NCBI RefSeq assembly: GCF_049243985.1
Contig: NC_135369.1
Coordinates: 20,858,533 to 20,922,532 of the forward strand
DNA: 64,000 nucleotides
Reading direction: 5' to 3'
From: Paroedura picta
Lineage: Eukaryota > Chordata > Lepidosauria > Squamata > Gekkonidae
Shown here: positions 43,374 through 54,900 of the stretch, piece by piece
Layout of the letters: each line of letters begins with the position of its first letter
Position numbering within the stretch: the first letter of the stretch is position 1
The notes under the pieces: generated by a model
What the model saw: only the letters and a program-made list of their open reading frames with translations
Told to the model about the DNA's origin: nothing
Databases searched by the model: none
Program-made: the position numbers and the translations under genes

Positions 43374-43898
43374 TCACACAGGACCTGACCTAACAGTAAA
43401 CCAGTTTCTATTTCCCCATCCAAGATCGAAACTGGAGGGGATCCTGTACCCAGGGATGGAGTCTAAGCTTTTCCTGAAGGAATGGAGTAGGTTCAGAAGG
43501 GCACAATGCTGAGATACAGCTGAGTGTGTTTTTGGTCTTTGCCTTCTCAACTGGTGGCCTGATGAGCCAGAGAGAAGCGCAACCCTGATTTGGACCCATT
43601 GTGATGTGGATCTGGGAGGTGGAACCGATCTTGTTGATTCTGAGGAATCACCAATGGGTAATTTTTCCAGGGCCGATTTGGACGATGGCTCTGGAGCTTT
43701 GAGGATCTTCTCGTACAATGTGGCCTTAAGTTTTGACGTCCTAAGCCCTTGAGCTTTGGGGATGAAGCAGCGGCAGGCTGCACATTGGGTGACGTTGTGC
43801 ACTAAACCCAAACAAAAAAGCCATAAGGCATGTTCATCTGTTTGGGTCATCTTCACCCCACCATGGGTACACTTGTTGAAAAGAGATTTCTGAGTCAT
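43374..43898 (-). other. Possible retroelement gag-like fossil
   Basis: The segment contains a Cys/His pattern (TDEHALWLFCLGLVHNVTQC) like that in gag-type proteins of DIRS or related LTR-kin retrotransposons of reptiles and amphibians. It is an isolated broken fragment with no terminal repeats or other parts recognised. Family assignment is tentative. Confidence 0.3.
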
Positions 43899-44214
43899 TT
43901 TAACTCAGAAGCCAAAACTAGCCCGGCAAACCAGGGAAACAATTCTTCACAAACCCGAACCACTTGGAGGCTTCCACGAAAATGACCTTCTTCTTTTGCA
44001 GCAAAAGAGGAACTGAGGGCAGGGATGTTACTGCACCGGTGCACATATTCCATGTAGGAACACGCACACAGCGCCCCCTGAAGGCTTTAACCTGTAAGAC
44101 CCTCTCCAATGGGAGACATGCCATCAATGTCTCAAAATTGTCTGGTTTTACTCTCCATTCCCCTGTAATCTCTTTTTCAGTTTACTAGCCTGACTTTAAA
44201 AAGTATTTTTTGTA

Positions 44215-44551
44215 AAGGGTCAATGTTGTTCATCTTGCACTGTGAATCCTGATCCATCTATTACCAGCATTCTGCAGGGCCTGTAAGACGGAGCACTTCC
44301 GCCAGGCTTATGGTTGAGGCTGGGCGGTATCAGCCCCCCCCCCCTCACAAACTGGTGGTAGTCAGCTTCCCTCCACCTCCCTGCAGCTGAGGATACGGAG
44401 ACTGGATGTTTAGGATTATGCCATCACTTTTTGTTTTATTGATGACCAATTGGTTATTAATCACTGTAATTTTACTGTTCATTGCTATGGATTTTAGGGG
44501 ATGGGGTTTTATGTGAGCCGCCTCGAGCCTTCAGGGGGAGGCGGGATATAA

Positions 44552-44612
<61 letters not shown>
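44215..44612 (+). repeat. L2-like LINE 3' end with (TAA)n
   Basis: tggattttaggggatggggttt, gtgagccgcctcgagccttcagg and gaggcgggatataaatataa, then about 20 TAA units. Confidence 0.72.
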
Positions 44613-44613
<1 letters not shown>

Positions 44614-44687
44614 TTCTCCCTCCCTTATTCATCTATTTTGTTTTCGCTTTAAAAGTGTCACACAAAATGGCATACCCTTTGTCCATA

Positions 44688-44936
44688 TTAGAAGAGTTGT
44701 TTTTTATACCCTGTTTTTCTCTACCCAAAGGATTCTCTACTCAAAGGAGTCTCAAAGTGGCTTACAATCACCTTCCCTTCCTCTCCCCACAACAGACAAC
44801 CCCAACAGGTGGGGTTGAGAGAGCTCTAACAGAACTGCTGAGAACAGTACTAGGAGAAGTGTGGAAGAGTGGGGCATCAACCCCATTTCTCCAGATTACA
44901 GTCCTCCGCTCTTTTGCACTGTGTTGGTTCTACATT
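44688..44936 (-). repeat. Sauria-type SINE, diverged
   Basis: tagaagagttgttttttatacc, caaaggagtctcaaagtggc and cctctccccacaacagacaacc are the inverted body. The head is decayed. Confidence 0.68.
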
Positions 44937-45808
44937 AAGTATATGAACTTGAGTTCTGTTGCTACTTCCTCCCAGTTAGCGAAGGATTTCAAGGGGAAAT
45001 GCGCCTAATCTTATCAGCAATGTAGAATGCATAACTGAATTTCTGCAATTGCATTCAGCCACTGTCGCATATGGGGAGGAAGTGTATAATATGGCCCTGT
45101 CCCTCCCGCACGGATTGCAGCCTCAGCTAGTAACATCCAGTATTAAATATCAGGCTGTTAGACGAATTCATAGAGCACCCAAGCAGCAAATGCTTATTTC
45201 TGAATGTACAGCAATCTTGTGTTTGACTGCATCTGATTAACTTTAACACTTTATATTTGGGATGCTGGAACCCCATTTAAACAATCTCCAACAAAAACAC
45301 AGCATTTTGCTCCAGGTCAGGAAGTGACAGCCAAGCAGTGGCAAGAAGCCAGTTCCATGTGATGCTACCACAGCGCTGCGGAGAAATGTGCTCAGTGGCG
45401 CGGTCCCTCTCTTGATTGCTTTTCTGCCCCAGCGCCTCATCACAGACACGCACCCTGCCCGTAATGGAGTTTAATTAACCAGCTAATGTATCGCAGTCAG
45501 TCAGGGCTAAATGGGAAAGAGGCAGCCGGAGAAAACCTTCATAGAAGCAGAGTCCTTGTCTGCTACTGGGAGAGAACACTTCTTCTATACTTTCTAGAAG
45601 CGTTAACTTCTGGTGGTGTGGCAGGAAGACGCGGCCTGCTGACATCACTTCCAGGGTTTCTCGAAGCCTGCAAGGTTGAGAAAGGTTGTGCTAGGCAAAA
45701 TCGACCCTGTTAGGCCGCAGGGCTTTCAAGATGGTGCTCACCAACCCATCTCAAAATTCCAAAAATGCTCAGATAGGTTGGGGACCCCAAACTCTAAGGG
45801 GCATAGAA

Positions 45809-45951
45809 CAGGGGTAGTCAAACTGCGGCCCCTCCAGATGTCCATGGACTACAATTCCCAGGAGCCCCTGCCAGCTTTTGATTTTGCTGGCAGGGGCTCC
45901 TGGGAATTGTAGTCCATGGACATCTGTAGGGCCACAGTTTGACTACCCCTG
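45809..45951. mobile_element. hAT-type fold-back MITE with perfect target duplication
   Basis: Ends CAGGGGTAGTCAAACTGCGG and CCACAGTTTGACTACCCCTG. Flanks gcatagaa on both sides. Confidence 0.93.
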
Positions 45952-46171
45952 GCATAGAATGTTGCGTATCAGAGGAGGAAACCTCAGAGGAACAGGGAAA
46001 GTCACCTTCAACCCATGAGAATGACCCTCTTGAAGTGAGTAATTCTGGGTTGTATTCCCAAAGTTTCAATGGGAAATCAACAGAGTCATTTGAAAACGTC
46101 TTTACCTCACACTTCTGCAAATATCACACGTACTCCAGGAAAGAAAGAGAATGGAAAAGTTCCAAAGATGT

Positions 46172-46177
46172 TTAATT
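46172..46177 (-). terminator. Alternative distal polyadenylation signal (ATTAAA)
   Basis: ATTAAA on the minus strand lies at the end of a long repeat-poor AT-rich stretch (46180-47450) that could be extended VANGL2 3' UTR. Weak evidence. Confidence 0.2.
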
Positions 46178-48139
46178 TTTTTTTAGAAAAAAATGTACAG
46201 TTTTAGTTCCTATATTCATGGAAAAAAACCCTAACATGGCCATAATGCTTAGATTCACTGCAAACTGTAAAAAGAAATTTTATATATTAAAAAACAATTT
46301 TACATTTTACAATTTTCTACATGCATGCACAAGGTTTATCAACTCTGTCTTTGAAAAAAAATGAATAGAAATTCTTTTCTAAATTCAGTGTGTGCGTGCG
46401 TTTGTGTGTGTGTGTGAGATTTGTAGGGGGGGGGGTGTCTACATTTCATTCTACATTGTTATCTTGGAAAATCACTCTGGTGATAAAGCCAGCCGTACTT
46501 GATTTGTGACACTGTGGAACAGGAGTGGTACATAAATATCCTGGGAAAATCAAAATAGGTGACACACAGATTTACAGATGTGCTTGAGTGGGCAAGCAGA
46601 GAAAAAGGAACCGGCAATAAAGATTTTAAAACATCCACCTTGAATTCAGACAATTTCCATGTTCTCTTGGTAACTGTGGGTATTTCATGATCGCTGGACC
46701 ATTCAGGACTTAGACTGTATAATGGCCTAGTCATCACTGGGAGACCACTGCAACCAATGAACCAAAATGCCATACAACCACTGTATTACTGCCACACAGA
46801 AAGGATCAACTGATACTGATTCTAAGTACGAAAATCACTTCAACTCCTTAGATGCACTTTGCTGCTGGACGGACTTTCACAGAGAAATGTGGCTCTGGTG
46901 TAAGTCACAGACAACTACCTCCAACAAGTTATGAGCAGCCACTGGGGGAGAGGCCTGATTATAGATTATCACCTCTGCATTCATGGGGCTAAGATGTGGC
47001 TTCGGTCAACCATTTCCGCTGTGGCTGAAGCATTCAGGTCCAGTTAACCAACATTAATCTCGGTGCCACATGAGTGGAGATATGTGTAACTGGTGCTCAG
47101 CTGCATAAGACTTGCCTGACCGCTGCTGAGGCAAGGGAAGAGACACTGCCATAATTGTACACGGAGATGGAAGCCAAACAAACATGACAATCCAGGAAAC
47201 TGGCCGGAAGGCGGGGAATTTTGATGGCTAGAGAACAGGAGTGTCAGCGAGAGGAAAGCAGGAAGTTTGCGTCCTGAGCCACATCGAAAACAAATCAGGG
47301 AAAACCCACTCTGATGCAGATTAATGCTATTGGTAAATGCCTACAGGTGACTTGAAACATTACACAGGAACAAGCCCACATATGTCAATCTGTTCTTCAA
47401 GGAGGGATACAGCCACTCTTGGACCTCTGGCAAGTTGAGCTGCAAGTTTCACATCTTCACATTACGAAACATGATGTGCTGAAGAGACTCTCGCTCCAGC
47501 CTCCCCTGGATGTTCCGTGATATAGATGGGATTTTACGGCCAGGGTGGTGGTGAGGAAGAAGAGAGACAAAGACTTTTGATACAGAACACAGACCTGTCA
47601 AGGAAATATACCTCTTTTTACACTTCTTTAATGTTCCGGTCAAGGTGCAGCAAATTCAGTCCTGTGGATTTCACTAGGAAAGGGGGACTACTGGCAGCCA
47701 TGTTGGTCCACAACAAAAATCCAAAAGCCACACGTTGCATGGCTGCGCAAGACCAACCAAGATTAACACAAGACACAAACTTCTGAGTTTTCCAAAACAG
47801 GCTGGGAGGAAGATGTCTTCCTGCATCCTTTCTAGAATGCCAGGTGGGGCAGAGGCAAGCATGTTCTCTTGTAGGAAATCTAAAGCTCCACCAACAGAGA
47901 GCAGGACAAGTAAACTTTGCTCTGAGTCAGATCACTGATTTGTTCCTCTCAACACTTGCTACACTGGTGAGAGTCTTGGGCAGAGAACGGTCCTTCCCAA
48001 CGCCTACCTTGGAACTGGGGATGAGACCAAATGTGGGGGCATTTGAATGGCAGCTTTAGAACGCAAATCGGGGCTGTTATCGCAGCAATATAAAATCCCC
48101 CTTGATGAAAATGACCCCTTCCCTGCAGATGTGTTCACC

Positions 48140-48325
48140 TGACTTACAGCAAGCTCATAGGATTTTCAAGGAGAGAGATGTTCAGAAGTGGCTTCCCATT
48201 GCCTGCCTCTGGGCCGCATCCTTGGGGTTCCTTGGAAGCCTCCCATCCAAAGAGTAGCCAGGGGCAACTCTGCTCATCTTCTGAGATCTGATAAGATGAG
48301 GCTAGCCTGAGCGATCCTAGTCCAG
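48140..48325 (-). repeat. 5S rRNA-headed SINE, diverged
   Basis: agaagtggcttcccattgcctgcc then gcctcccatccaaagagtagcc and cttctgagatctgataagatg are the inverted body and 5S head. Confidence 0.6.
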
Positions 48326-48377
48326 ATATCAGACAAAACTGGTCCAGATATCAGACAAAACATTTACATTGGCCCTC

Positions 48378-48450
48378 TAGCCATGGTTCAGTGGTAGAGC
48401 ACCTCTTTGTGTGAGGAAGTTCACAAGTTTCGTGTTTCTGGACTGGAATC
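48378..48450 (+). repeat. tRNA-like SINE head
   Basis: ctagccatggttcagtggtagagcacc resembles a tRNA A box. The B-box region (gaagttcacaagtttcg) is degraded, so this is not a functional tRNA gene. Confidence 0.5.
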
Positions 48451-48546
48451 TTGGTCTTCTACATCAGGCCAAAATCATGACCCACCTGAAACTATTTCCC
48501 TCTGAAAGATCTGGGAACACTGAGAAGTCCAGTTTTAAAAATATGC

Positions 48547-48806
48547 CAGTTTGGGGTAGCGATTAAGAGCGGCGGCTTCTAATCTGGAGGACCGGGTGCC
48601 GTTCCCCAAGTCTCCTCCGCATGCAGCCAGCTGCATGACCTTGGGCTAGTCACAGTCTTGTTAGAGCAATCTCTCTTGGAACTCTCTCAGCTCCACCTCC
48701 CTCACAGGGTGTCTGCTGTGGGGAGAGGAAGGGAAGGCGATTGGAAGCTGCTTTGAGACTCCTTAGGGTAGTGAAAAACAGGGTATAAAAACCAAATCTT
48801 CTTCTA
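48547..48806 (+). repeat. Sauria-type tRNA SINE, full length
   Basis: gtttggggtagcgattaagagcggcgg, accttgggctagtcacagtc and aaaaaccaaatcttcttct. Confidence 0.85.
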
Positions 48807-48862
48807 TGCCTTTGAGCACCATGGACCTCAGAAATAACCAGGCATGAATTTAAAAAAACCAC

Positions 48863-48868
48863 TTTATT
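48863..48868 (-). terminator. Candidate VANGL2 polyadenylation signal
   Basis: AATAAA on the minus strand, followed downstream by GTGGTTTTTTT and a GT-rich stretch, as expected around a cleavage site. Its use is inferred from position after the VANGL2 stop. Confidence 0.35.
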
Positions 48869-50039
48869 TCTTCCCTCATAACTGCATAGGTTTTACCCTG
48901 GAGAACAGCACCAATTCATCTAGCTCAGGGTTAACCTACTTTAACCAGCAATGATCCTTCAACAGGGAAAGGTGTTTCCTAAAGGCTACCAAGACGCCAT
49001 CAACTACCGATGTGGCAGACTGAGCTGGGGGCCTTCTCTGTGCAAATCTGATGCTCTACCACTAAGCAACAGCAGCCCCCCTACCTAAAATCAGTAGGCA
49101 TTTTATAAAAAGGCTTCACATTAGCTGGATCATGCCCCCATTATTTTAAAAACGGTATTAAAAAAGTCACAGTGATTGAATACAAGATGTCTCCCGCAAC
49201 GGCCTCACCTTCAGCCTTTGGAGCAAAACAACCCACCCCACGGACAATGCCCAACAATTCCCAACACCAACAAGCACCAATGCAGCAATCACTTTCAAAG
49301 CGACCCTAACTCCGAAAAAAAAAAAATCCTGAGCTATGTGTAACAAAAAGGTTTCCTTCCAGAGAAGTAAGTGAATAAAAACAACCCCATGTTCAGGACT
49401 GGAATATGAACAGGTTTACAGCTGCTGTGATGTCATCATTCCTGGACAATAATGGCAGCCAATAAGAATCTTGGATTGCTCTAAAGAGCCGCTGAGGGAG
49501 TTTGTGGACACCTATAGCTCTGACTAGAAGGTGTATAGAAGGCCAAGGTGGGGAAATGACCAGCTTGCAGACCTCTTGCAACTTGTTTGGTGACTTTCCT
49601 AGCTCAAGGACAAAGCTTCAGTTTCAGCCAACAGGAGTTCAGCAAGATTATTAGACATATGGATTATTCTAGTTGACATTATTAAACATATGGAACATGC
49701 ATGTAGCAGAGATGGGGCGAAGCCAGCTGCCTGTTTGAGGGACAAAAACATACTAGGCTAACACTGGACACATTTCTGCTCCAATGTGGCTGGTATAAGA
49801 GAACACCATACCTGAAGGTCCTGAGATACGAGGGCCACCAAACCAAGAAGTTTGGATGCCCCACAACCAGGTAATCCATGGCTGTTGCTAGGAGTTCCAA
49901 TAGCCAAGGATATAATCCAAGGGGATACTTTTCCTGTACAAACTTTGTTCGGATAAACAGGAATGGCTCATGAACATTTGTGCTCGGATAACTTCAAAAG
50001 AGCGTGGATCCTGCTCAAAAAGAGCAACATCTCAATTCA

Positions 50040-50140
50040 GAAGAAGAAGAGTTGGTTCTTATATGCCGCTTTTCTCTGCCCGAAGGAGTCTCAAAGCGGC
50101 TTACGTTCACCTTCCCTTTCCTCTCCACACAACAGACACT
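50040..50140 (-). repeat. Sauria-type SINE, 3' part only
   Basis: gaagaagaagagttggttct, tatgccgcttttctctgcccg and ctccacacaacagacactctg, inside the probable VANGL2 3' UTR. Confidence 0.8.
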
Positions 50141-51730
50141 CTGCCCTTTGACATTTCTGTGGCAGCAGCCCTGGCTGTTCCAGATCCAGGACACTACTGA
50201 GATGCATCTGTATGACGGGAAGTCATGTGACACCGAAGATGTGACAGGAAGAAAGGGAAGAAGTTATCGCAAGGTGATGACTGTGGGCTGCAGACCAGGG
50301 GACAGGGCATGCAAACTGGACACCTGCAAGGGTCTCACAGTGAGGAACAAGCCAAAGGTCAACGTCACTCCATCCCACTTTGTCTTGCCATCCTGCCACC
50401 CTTTTCAGTGTGCGTGCAAAAAGAGGCGCCAGTGCACTAGCAGCAGGTCCTTGTGAATGGGAGCGAGAGAACGGCATGGATTTCGGACGCAGCAGGCAGG
50501 GGTTAGTGACACCCCCTCACACTGGGCACCAACCCACGGCCCAACGACCACTGATCTATTGCACTGAGAGTTAAAGAGTAGAACAGCAATTCAATTTGTG
50601 ACTAGAAGTATCGAGGAAGGATGCAATACTGTACCCCCCCTACAAAATTTCACACCACACAGCCGCCTCTGTGTGAATGAGGGGCCAACCACAGGGAAAT
50701 CGAGGCGCGGCACACACAACTATGGTTCAGGTGACCCTAACGGAAGTCAGTTATTTACAACACACAGGATTTCTTTTAAAAGCACAGCGATCAGCATCAT
50801 TTCTTTTAGAAAAACAAAACAAAAAAAACACCTCACCCTTTTAAAACATTACCAAACCCCGACCCACCTACCCCCCCCTCCCCACAAACGTCTCTTTTAT
50901 TTTGTTCTGAAAAAAAGTTGCGCTGGAAAAACAAACAAACAAAAAAAAAACAGCAGAGGAAAAGTGAAATGGGAAGTTTGTGTACCGGAATTGCAATCAA
51001 CCATGAGGGGCCAGCTGGGTTCATCCTCCACTTGCCCACGGAGGGGACGGAAGATGAAAATAGCAGCCACAACCACCTGACATAGGGTGGGCTCCCTTCC
51101 GAGAAGTTCCACCAAGTCCTGTGCGAGAGAAGCCACAGCTCAGAGATGGAGAGATGCCGACGACAGAATCGGGTGGATGTTTCAAAGGCTAGAGCAGTGA
51201 GGTTAGTTGGTTGCTGTTTTTACTTTTAAAAAAAACACAGACATTCAAGAAATTTCCTCAGACCCAACTGCGTTCGGAGATGCTGGTGAAGACAGTGAAC
51301 GGAATTAGCCCTTAAAATTTGGCACCGGACTTTCAGTTGCGTCTTTTTGCGGGGAGGTGGGTAGGGGGGGAAATTGTGCCATCCTTCGCATCTATGCACC
51401 TTCTGGGGCTTGCTGCGAGCACAACTGGGATTGGAGAGGATGGGAAGAGGGAGGGGCAGAAATAAGCTGCCCTCCGTCTCCTGTCCCCTCCCCTCAATCG
51501 GCGTCCGCAAAGAACCTCTGGAGGGAAAGGAAACTGAGCGGTTTATGTTGGCGTCAGAAGACGCAGAGATGTAGCAGATGCAGACGCCTACGCCGAGAAG
51601 GCTTTCGACCGATTGAATGGCCTCTTCCAAATCCCAGCGGGAGCAGAACAGAAAGGTGTTGTGCACCTGGCTGCTCCCCCGTCACAGAAGGTCATTCCCA
51701 GGCCCTTGAGCCCTTGGCCCCGGTTGCAGT

Positions 51731-51991
51731 TCACACCGAGGTCTCAGACTGAAGCCGCATCACAAACTTGTGCGATTTGGGGTCCACAAACTCCTCCGAG
51801 AGTTTGAAGAAAGGGATCTTTTTGGTGCTCACCACCAGGCTGAAGTCGTGGCGCTTGAGGACAAAGACCACCCCGTCCTTCAGGCCATTGGTCACTGGTT
51901 CCTCACTGACCAGAGTCCACTGCTTAGCGAGCCAGCGGTCTTTGTGGTACTGGATGGTGGGCCCAGCAGTCAGGTAACGCTCGAGGAACGC
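51731..51991 (-). CDS. VANGL2: VANGL2 last coding exon with PDZ ligand
   Basis: The 261-nt exon covers residues 436-521 and the TGA. It begins [20 protein letters not shown], keeps the Ser at 464 (TLVSEE), and ends [11 protein letters not shown]. The last four residues are the PDZ ligand recognised by Scribble and Dishevelled. Acceptor TTCTTGCAG. Confidence 0.98.
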   Translation of the reverse strand, partial: AFLERYLTAGPTIQYHKDRWLAKQWTLVSEEPVTNGLKDGVVFVLKRHDFSLVVSTKKIPFFKLSEEFVDPKSHKFVMRLQSETSV

Positions 51992-54900
51992 CTGCAAGAA
52001 CAGAGGAAGAGATGATGGACTTCGGGATGCCTTTATTCAGGTAGGACAGGGTTTTATCCCGCCTGTCCTCTAAGGAACTTGGGGCAATGTACATATTATT
52101 AATATATATATATATATTTGTATAACGCCCTCCCTGAAGGCTCAGGGCGGTTTACAGGAAACAAGAAAAAGATACAGATAACACATGGTTAAAGCCTCTT
52201 GTGGCGCAGAGTGGTAAGGCAGCAGACATGCAGTCTGAAAGCTCTGCCCATGAGGCTGGGAGTTCAATCCCAGCAGCCGGCTCAAGGTTGACTCAGCCTT
52301 CCATCCTTCCGAGGTCGGTAAAATGAGTACCCAGCTTCCTGGGGGGTAAACGGTCATGACTGGGGAAGGCACTGGCAAACCACCCCGTATTGAGTCTGCC
52401 ATTAAAACGATAGAGGGGGTCACCCCAAGGGTCAGGCATGACCCGGTGCTTGCACAGGGGATACCTTTACCTTTACCTTTTAACACAAGGTAACAACATG
52501 TGATAACAGCAATAACATTATAACCACAATAACCTTAACATGATAACTATAATAACATTAGTGAATGATGAAACTGCAAAAAACCCTCAGCTCAACTCTT
52601 ACTGGGACCCAGTGGGTTAGGCAGATTAGTGGCAGTCGTAGTAGGGGGGGGCTTCGGGAGCCAACTGAAAACGATGGTTTGGGTCGACCTCAACCAAATG
52701 CCTGGTGGAGGAGCTCCCTTTTGCAGGCCCCGCAGAACTGTTTAAGCTCCGTCAGGGCCATGATCTCCTCTGGTAGTGGTCCCTTCTCTCATTTTACCCC
52801 TACGGCCACCCCAGGTCACCCAACGAGCTTCATGGTAGATGAGGGCCTGTAAAAGCCCTGCACTGGGGTATCTTAAGGACCGCTTGCTCTCAGATTAATT
52901 TCCCTGGCAGTAACAACACAGTAAGCAGCATGACTCCCAAGCCCCACCACTAACACTGAAGGTTTTCGATGCAATTTATAGCCTGACAAGAAACTCAGAG
53001 TGTCTAGCCCTGGGTTTCAACAGGAGACCCCTCACCTTGGGCGTCATGTCGTGGGTGATGCAGAACTCCAAGTGCTGCAGGATGCTCTCCATCGTGTGGT
53101 AGGGCTGCTGCTTGGTGGTGCGCAAGTATTTCTGCATGGCCCGGGCCATGGAGGCGAAGATAGCTTGGGCTGCCTCTCGCGGGTCCATGATCTCCCGCGG
53201 GTTCTTCTGATCCTCCTCCTGAAGCCGTTTGATGTGCGTGAAGGCCTCTTCTACAGCCACCACTAGCCTGTGGAGACAAGGGAAAGGCCCCGCGATAGTA
53301 CACCATAAAGCTGTGCATTCCATCCCTGCTCCTTCCTCAGCGAGATGAGACGAAGGGACAGAGAAGAGGAAAAACAGAGCATCTACGCCATGCACTAAGC
53401 TGTTGCTGACAACACGGAATGTTCCCAATCATTCAAACTGCTCAGGGAACAAGAACTGGAAGAGTGTCTGCAGTCCAATTTCTGTGAGGAAACAGGAAGC
53501 TATCCATTTGGAGCCAGACTAAAACCTTAGCAATTCAAGCAGGTTTGAAGGGCTGGATTAGACTGAGCAGGTATACTGGCAAGTAAAAAATAGGAATGTA
53601 AAGGGAAGAAGAGTAGGAAGGAGGAAGCCTGAAGAAAAAGAGAAGACAGAGCCTTGGAGCAGTTTCACGAACTGACTTGAAGTAGCACATTAAAATCGGA
53701 GCCCAGTAGCACCTTTAAGACCAACAAAGATTTATTCAAGGCGTGAGCTTTTGAGTGCAAGCACTCTTCGTCAGACTATGATCTTCTTGCATGGTCTGAG
53801 GAAGAGTGCTTGCACTCGAAAGCTCACGCCTTGAATAAATCTTTGTTGGTCTTAAAGGTGCTACTGGGCTCTGATTTTACTGTGCTACTTCAGACCAACA
53901 CGGCTACTCATTTGAATCTATCCGACTTGACGTAGGTCATTCTTTTGCGTTAGGCTCACAGCAAATGAGGACTGCCATCACGCCCTCTAATTTCTCCCTG
54001 TGACTCCCTGTGACTGCAGAATACCATAACAAGACTTTCCAAACAACATTGGGAGAAAATGCATATTCGAATGCTTATAAATCAGGGAGGGGGGTGACAC
54101 GCAACTCCTTGTACGCAGAAAGCCAGCAAATCAAGATGGCAATGCTCCACGCCCTCTCTTTGGCATGTTCTTCCTTTCATTAATGATGCTTCACATTTCA
54201 TTACTGACTCCTTATTTTAAAAGCCTGATTCCCTGCAAGGGAGTGGCAGGTTACAGTGGATGAGTGATAGGATTAGAATCATAGAATCATAGAATCATAG
54301 AGTTGGAAGGGGCCATACAGGCCATCTAGTCCAACCCCCTGCTCAACGCAGGATCAGCCCTAAGAGTGTCCTGCACAGTGCAGGGGGTTGGACTAGATGA
54401 CCCAGGAGGTCCCTTCCAATTGTGTTATTCTATGATTCTATGATCTTCTAGTGTAGTGATCCAAAGGTCCCCCTCCAGCCACGCTCTGCCCACCTACAGA
54501 GAGCCCCCACCCAGGGGGGATTTTGGCTTGAGAGCTAAACGTCTCCTAATGAGACTAAGCTGTCCTCTGTGGATAGACTTTGGTTATGCGAGGCAGTGTG
54601 AGAAAGGGGCGTAAACAACCATCAGTTTCTAATGGCGTTAGTTAAAAGTTGGCTCATCTGGAATGCTTCTCATTCTCATAGATGCAAGCTAGCTATTCAA
54701 GAACGTAAGAGGATGAGATGAGATTGGTTGTTTTCCAACCTTTCTTAAGCCAACATTAAAATGAGGACATGACTCCATTTACATTATTTGAGAGTGTCAC
54801 AAGCAGACCCCTGTCCCAAAGGAACTTGCAATGTATATTGTTGTGGTGGTTAAGAGCGGCAGCTTCTAATCTGGCGAGCCAAGTTTGATTCCCCGCTCTT

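Larger units (their letters stand above)
45952..48844. other. Intergenic or extended VANGL2 UTR sequence
   Basis: Largely repeat-poor, AT-rich from 46150 to 46450 with a (TG)n run near 46389-46417. I see no exon. The open frames at 47449-48059 match nothing known. Confidence 0.4.
48845..51730 (-). other. VANGL2: Probable VANGL2 3' UTR
   Basis: Sequence after the VANGL2 stop. An AATAAA hexamer (minus strand, 48868-48863) precedes a T-rich stretch and gives a UTR of about 2.9 kb. A partial Sauria-type SINE lies inside it at 50040-50140. Several open frames here (50004-51666) match nothing recognisable. A later ATTAAA near 46177-46172 could give a longer form. Confidence 0.4.

Noticed and set aside
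48378-48450. tRNA gene
   Set aside because: Only the A-box region is tRNA-like; the B box and acceptor stem are degraded, as in SINE heads.
50598-51080. 160-codon plus-strand frame in the VANGL2 3' UTR
   Set aside because: Crosses A-rich and C-rich low-complexity sequence and is antisense to the gene. No conserved motif.
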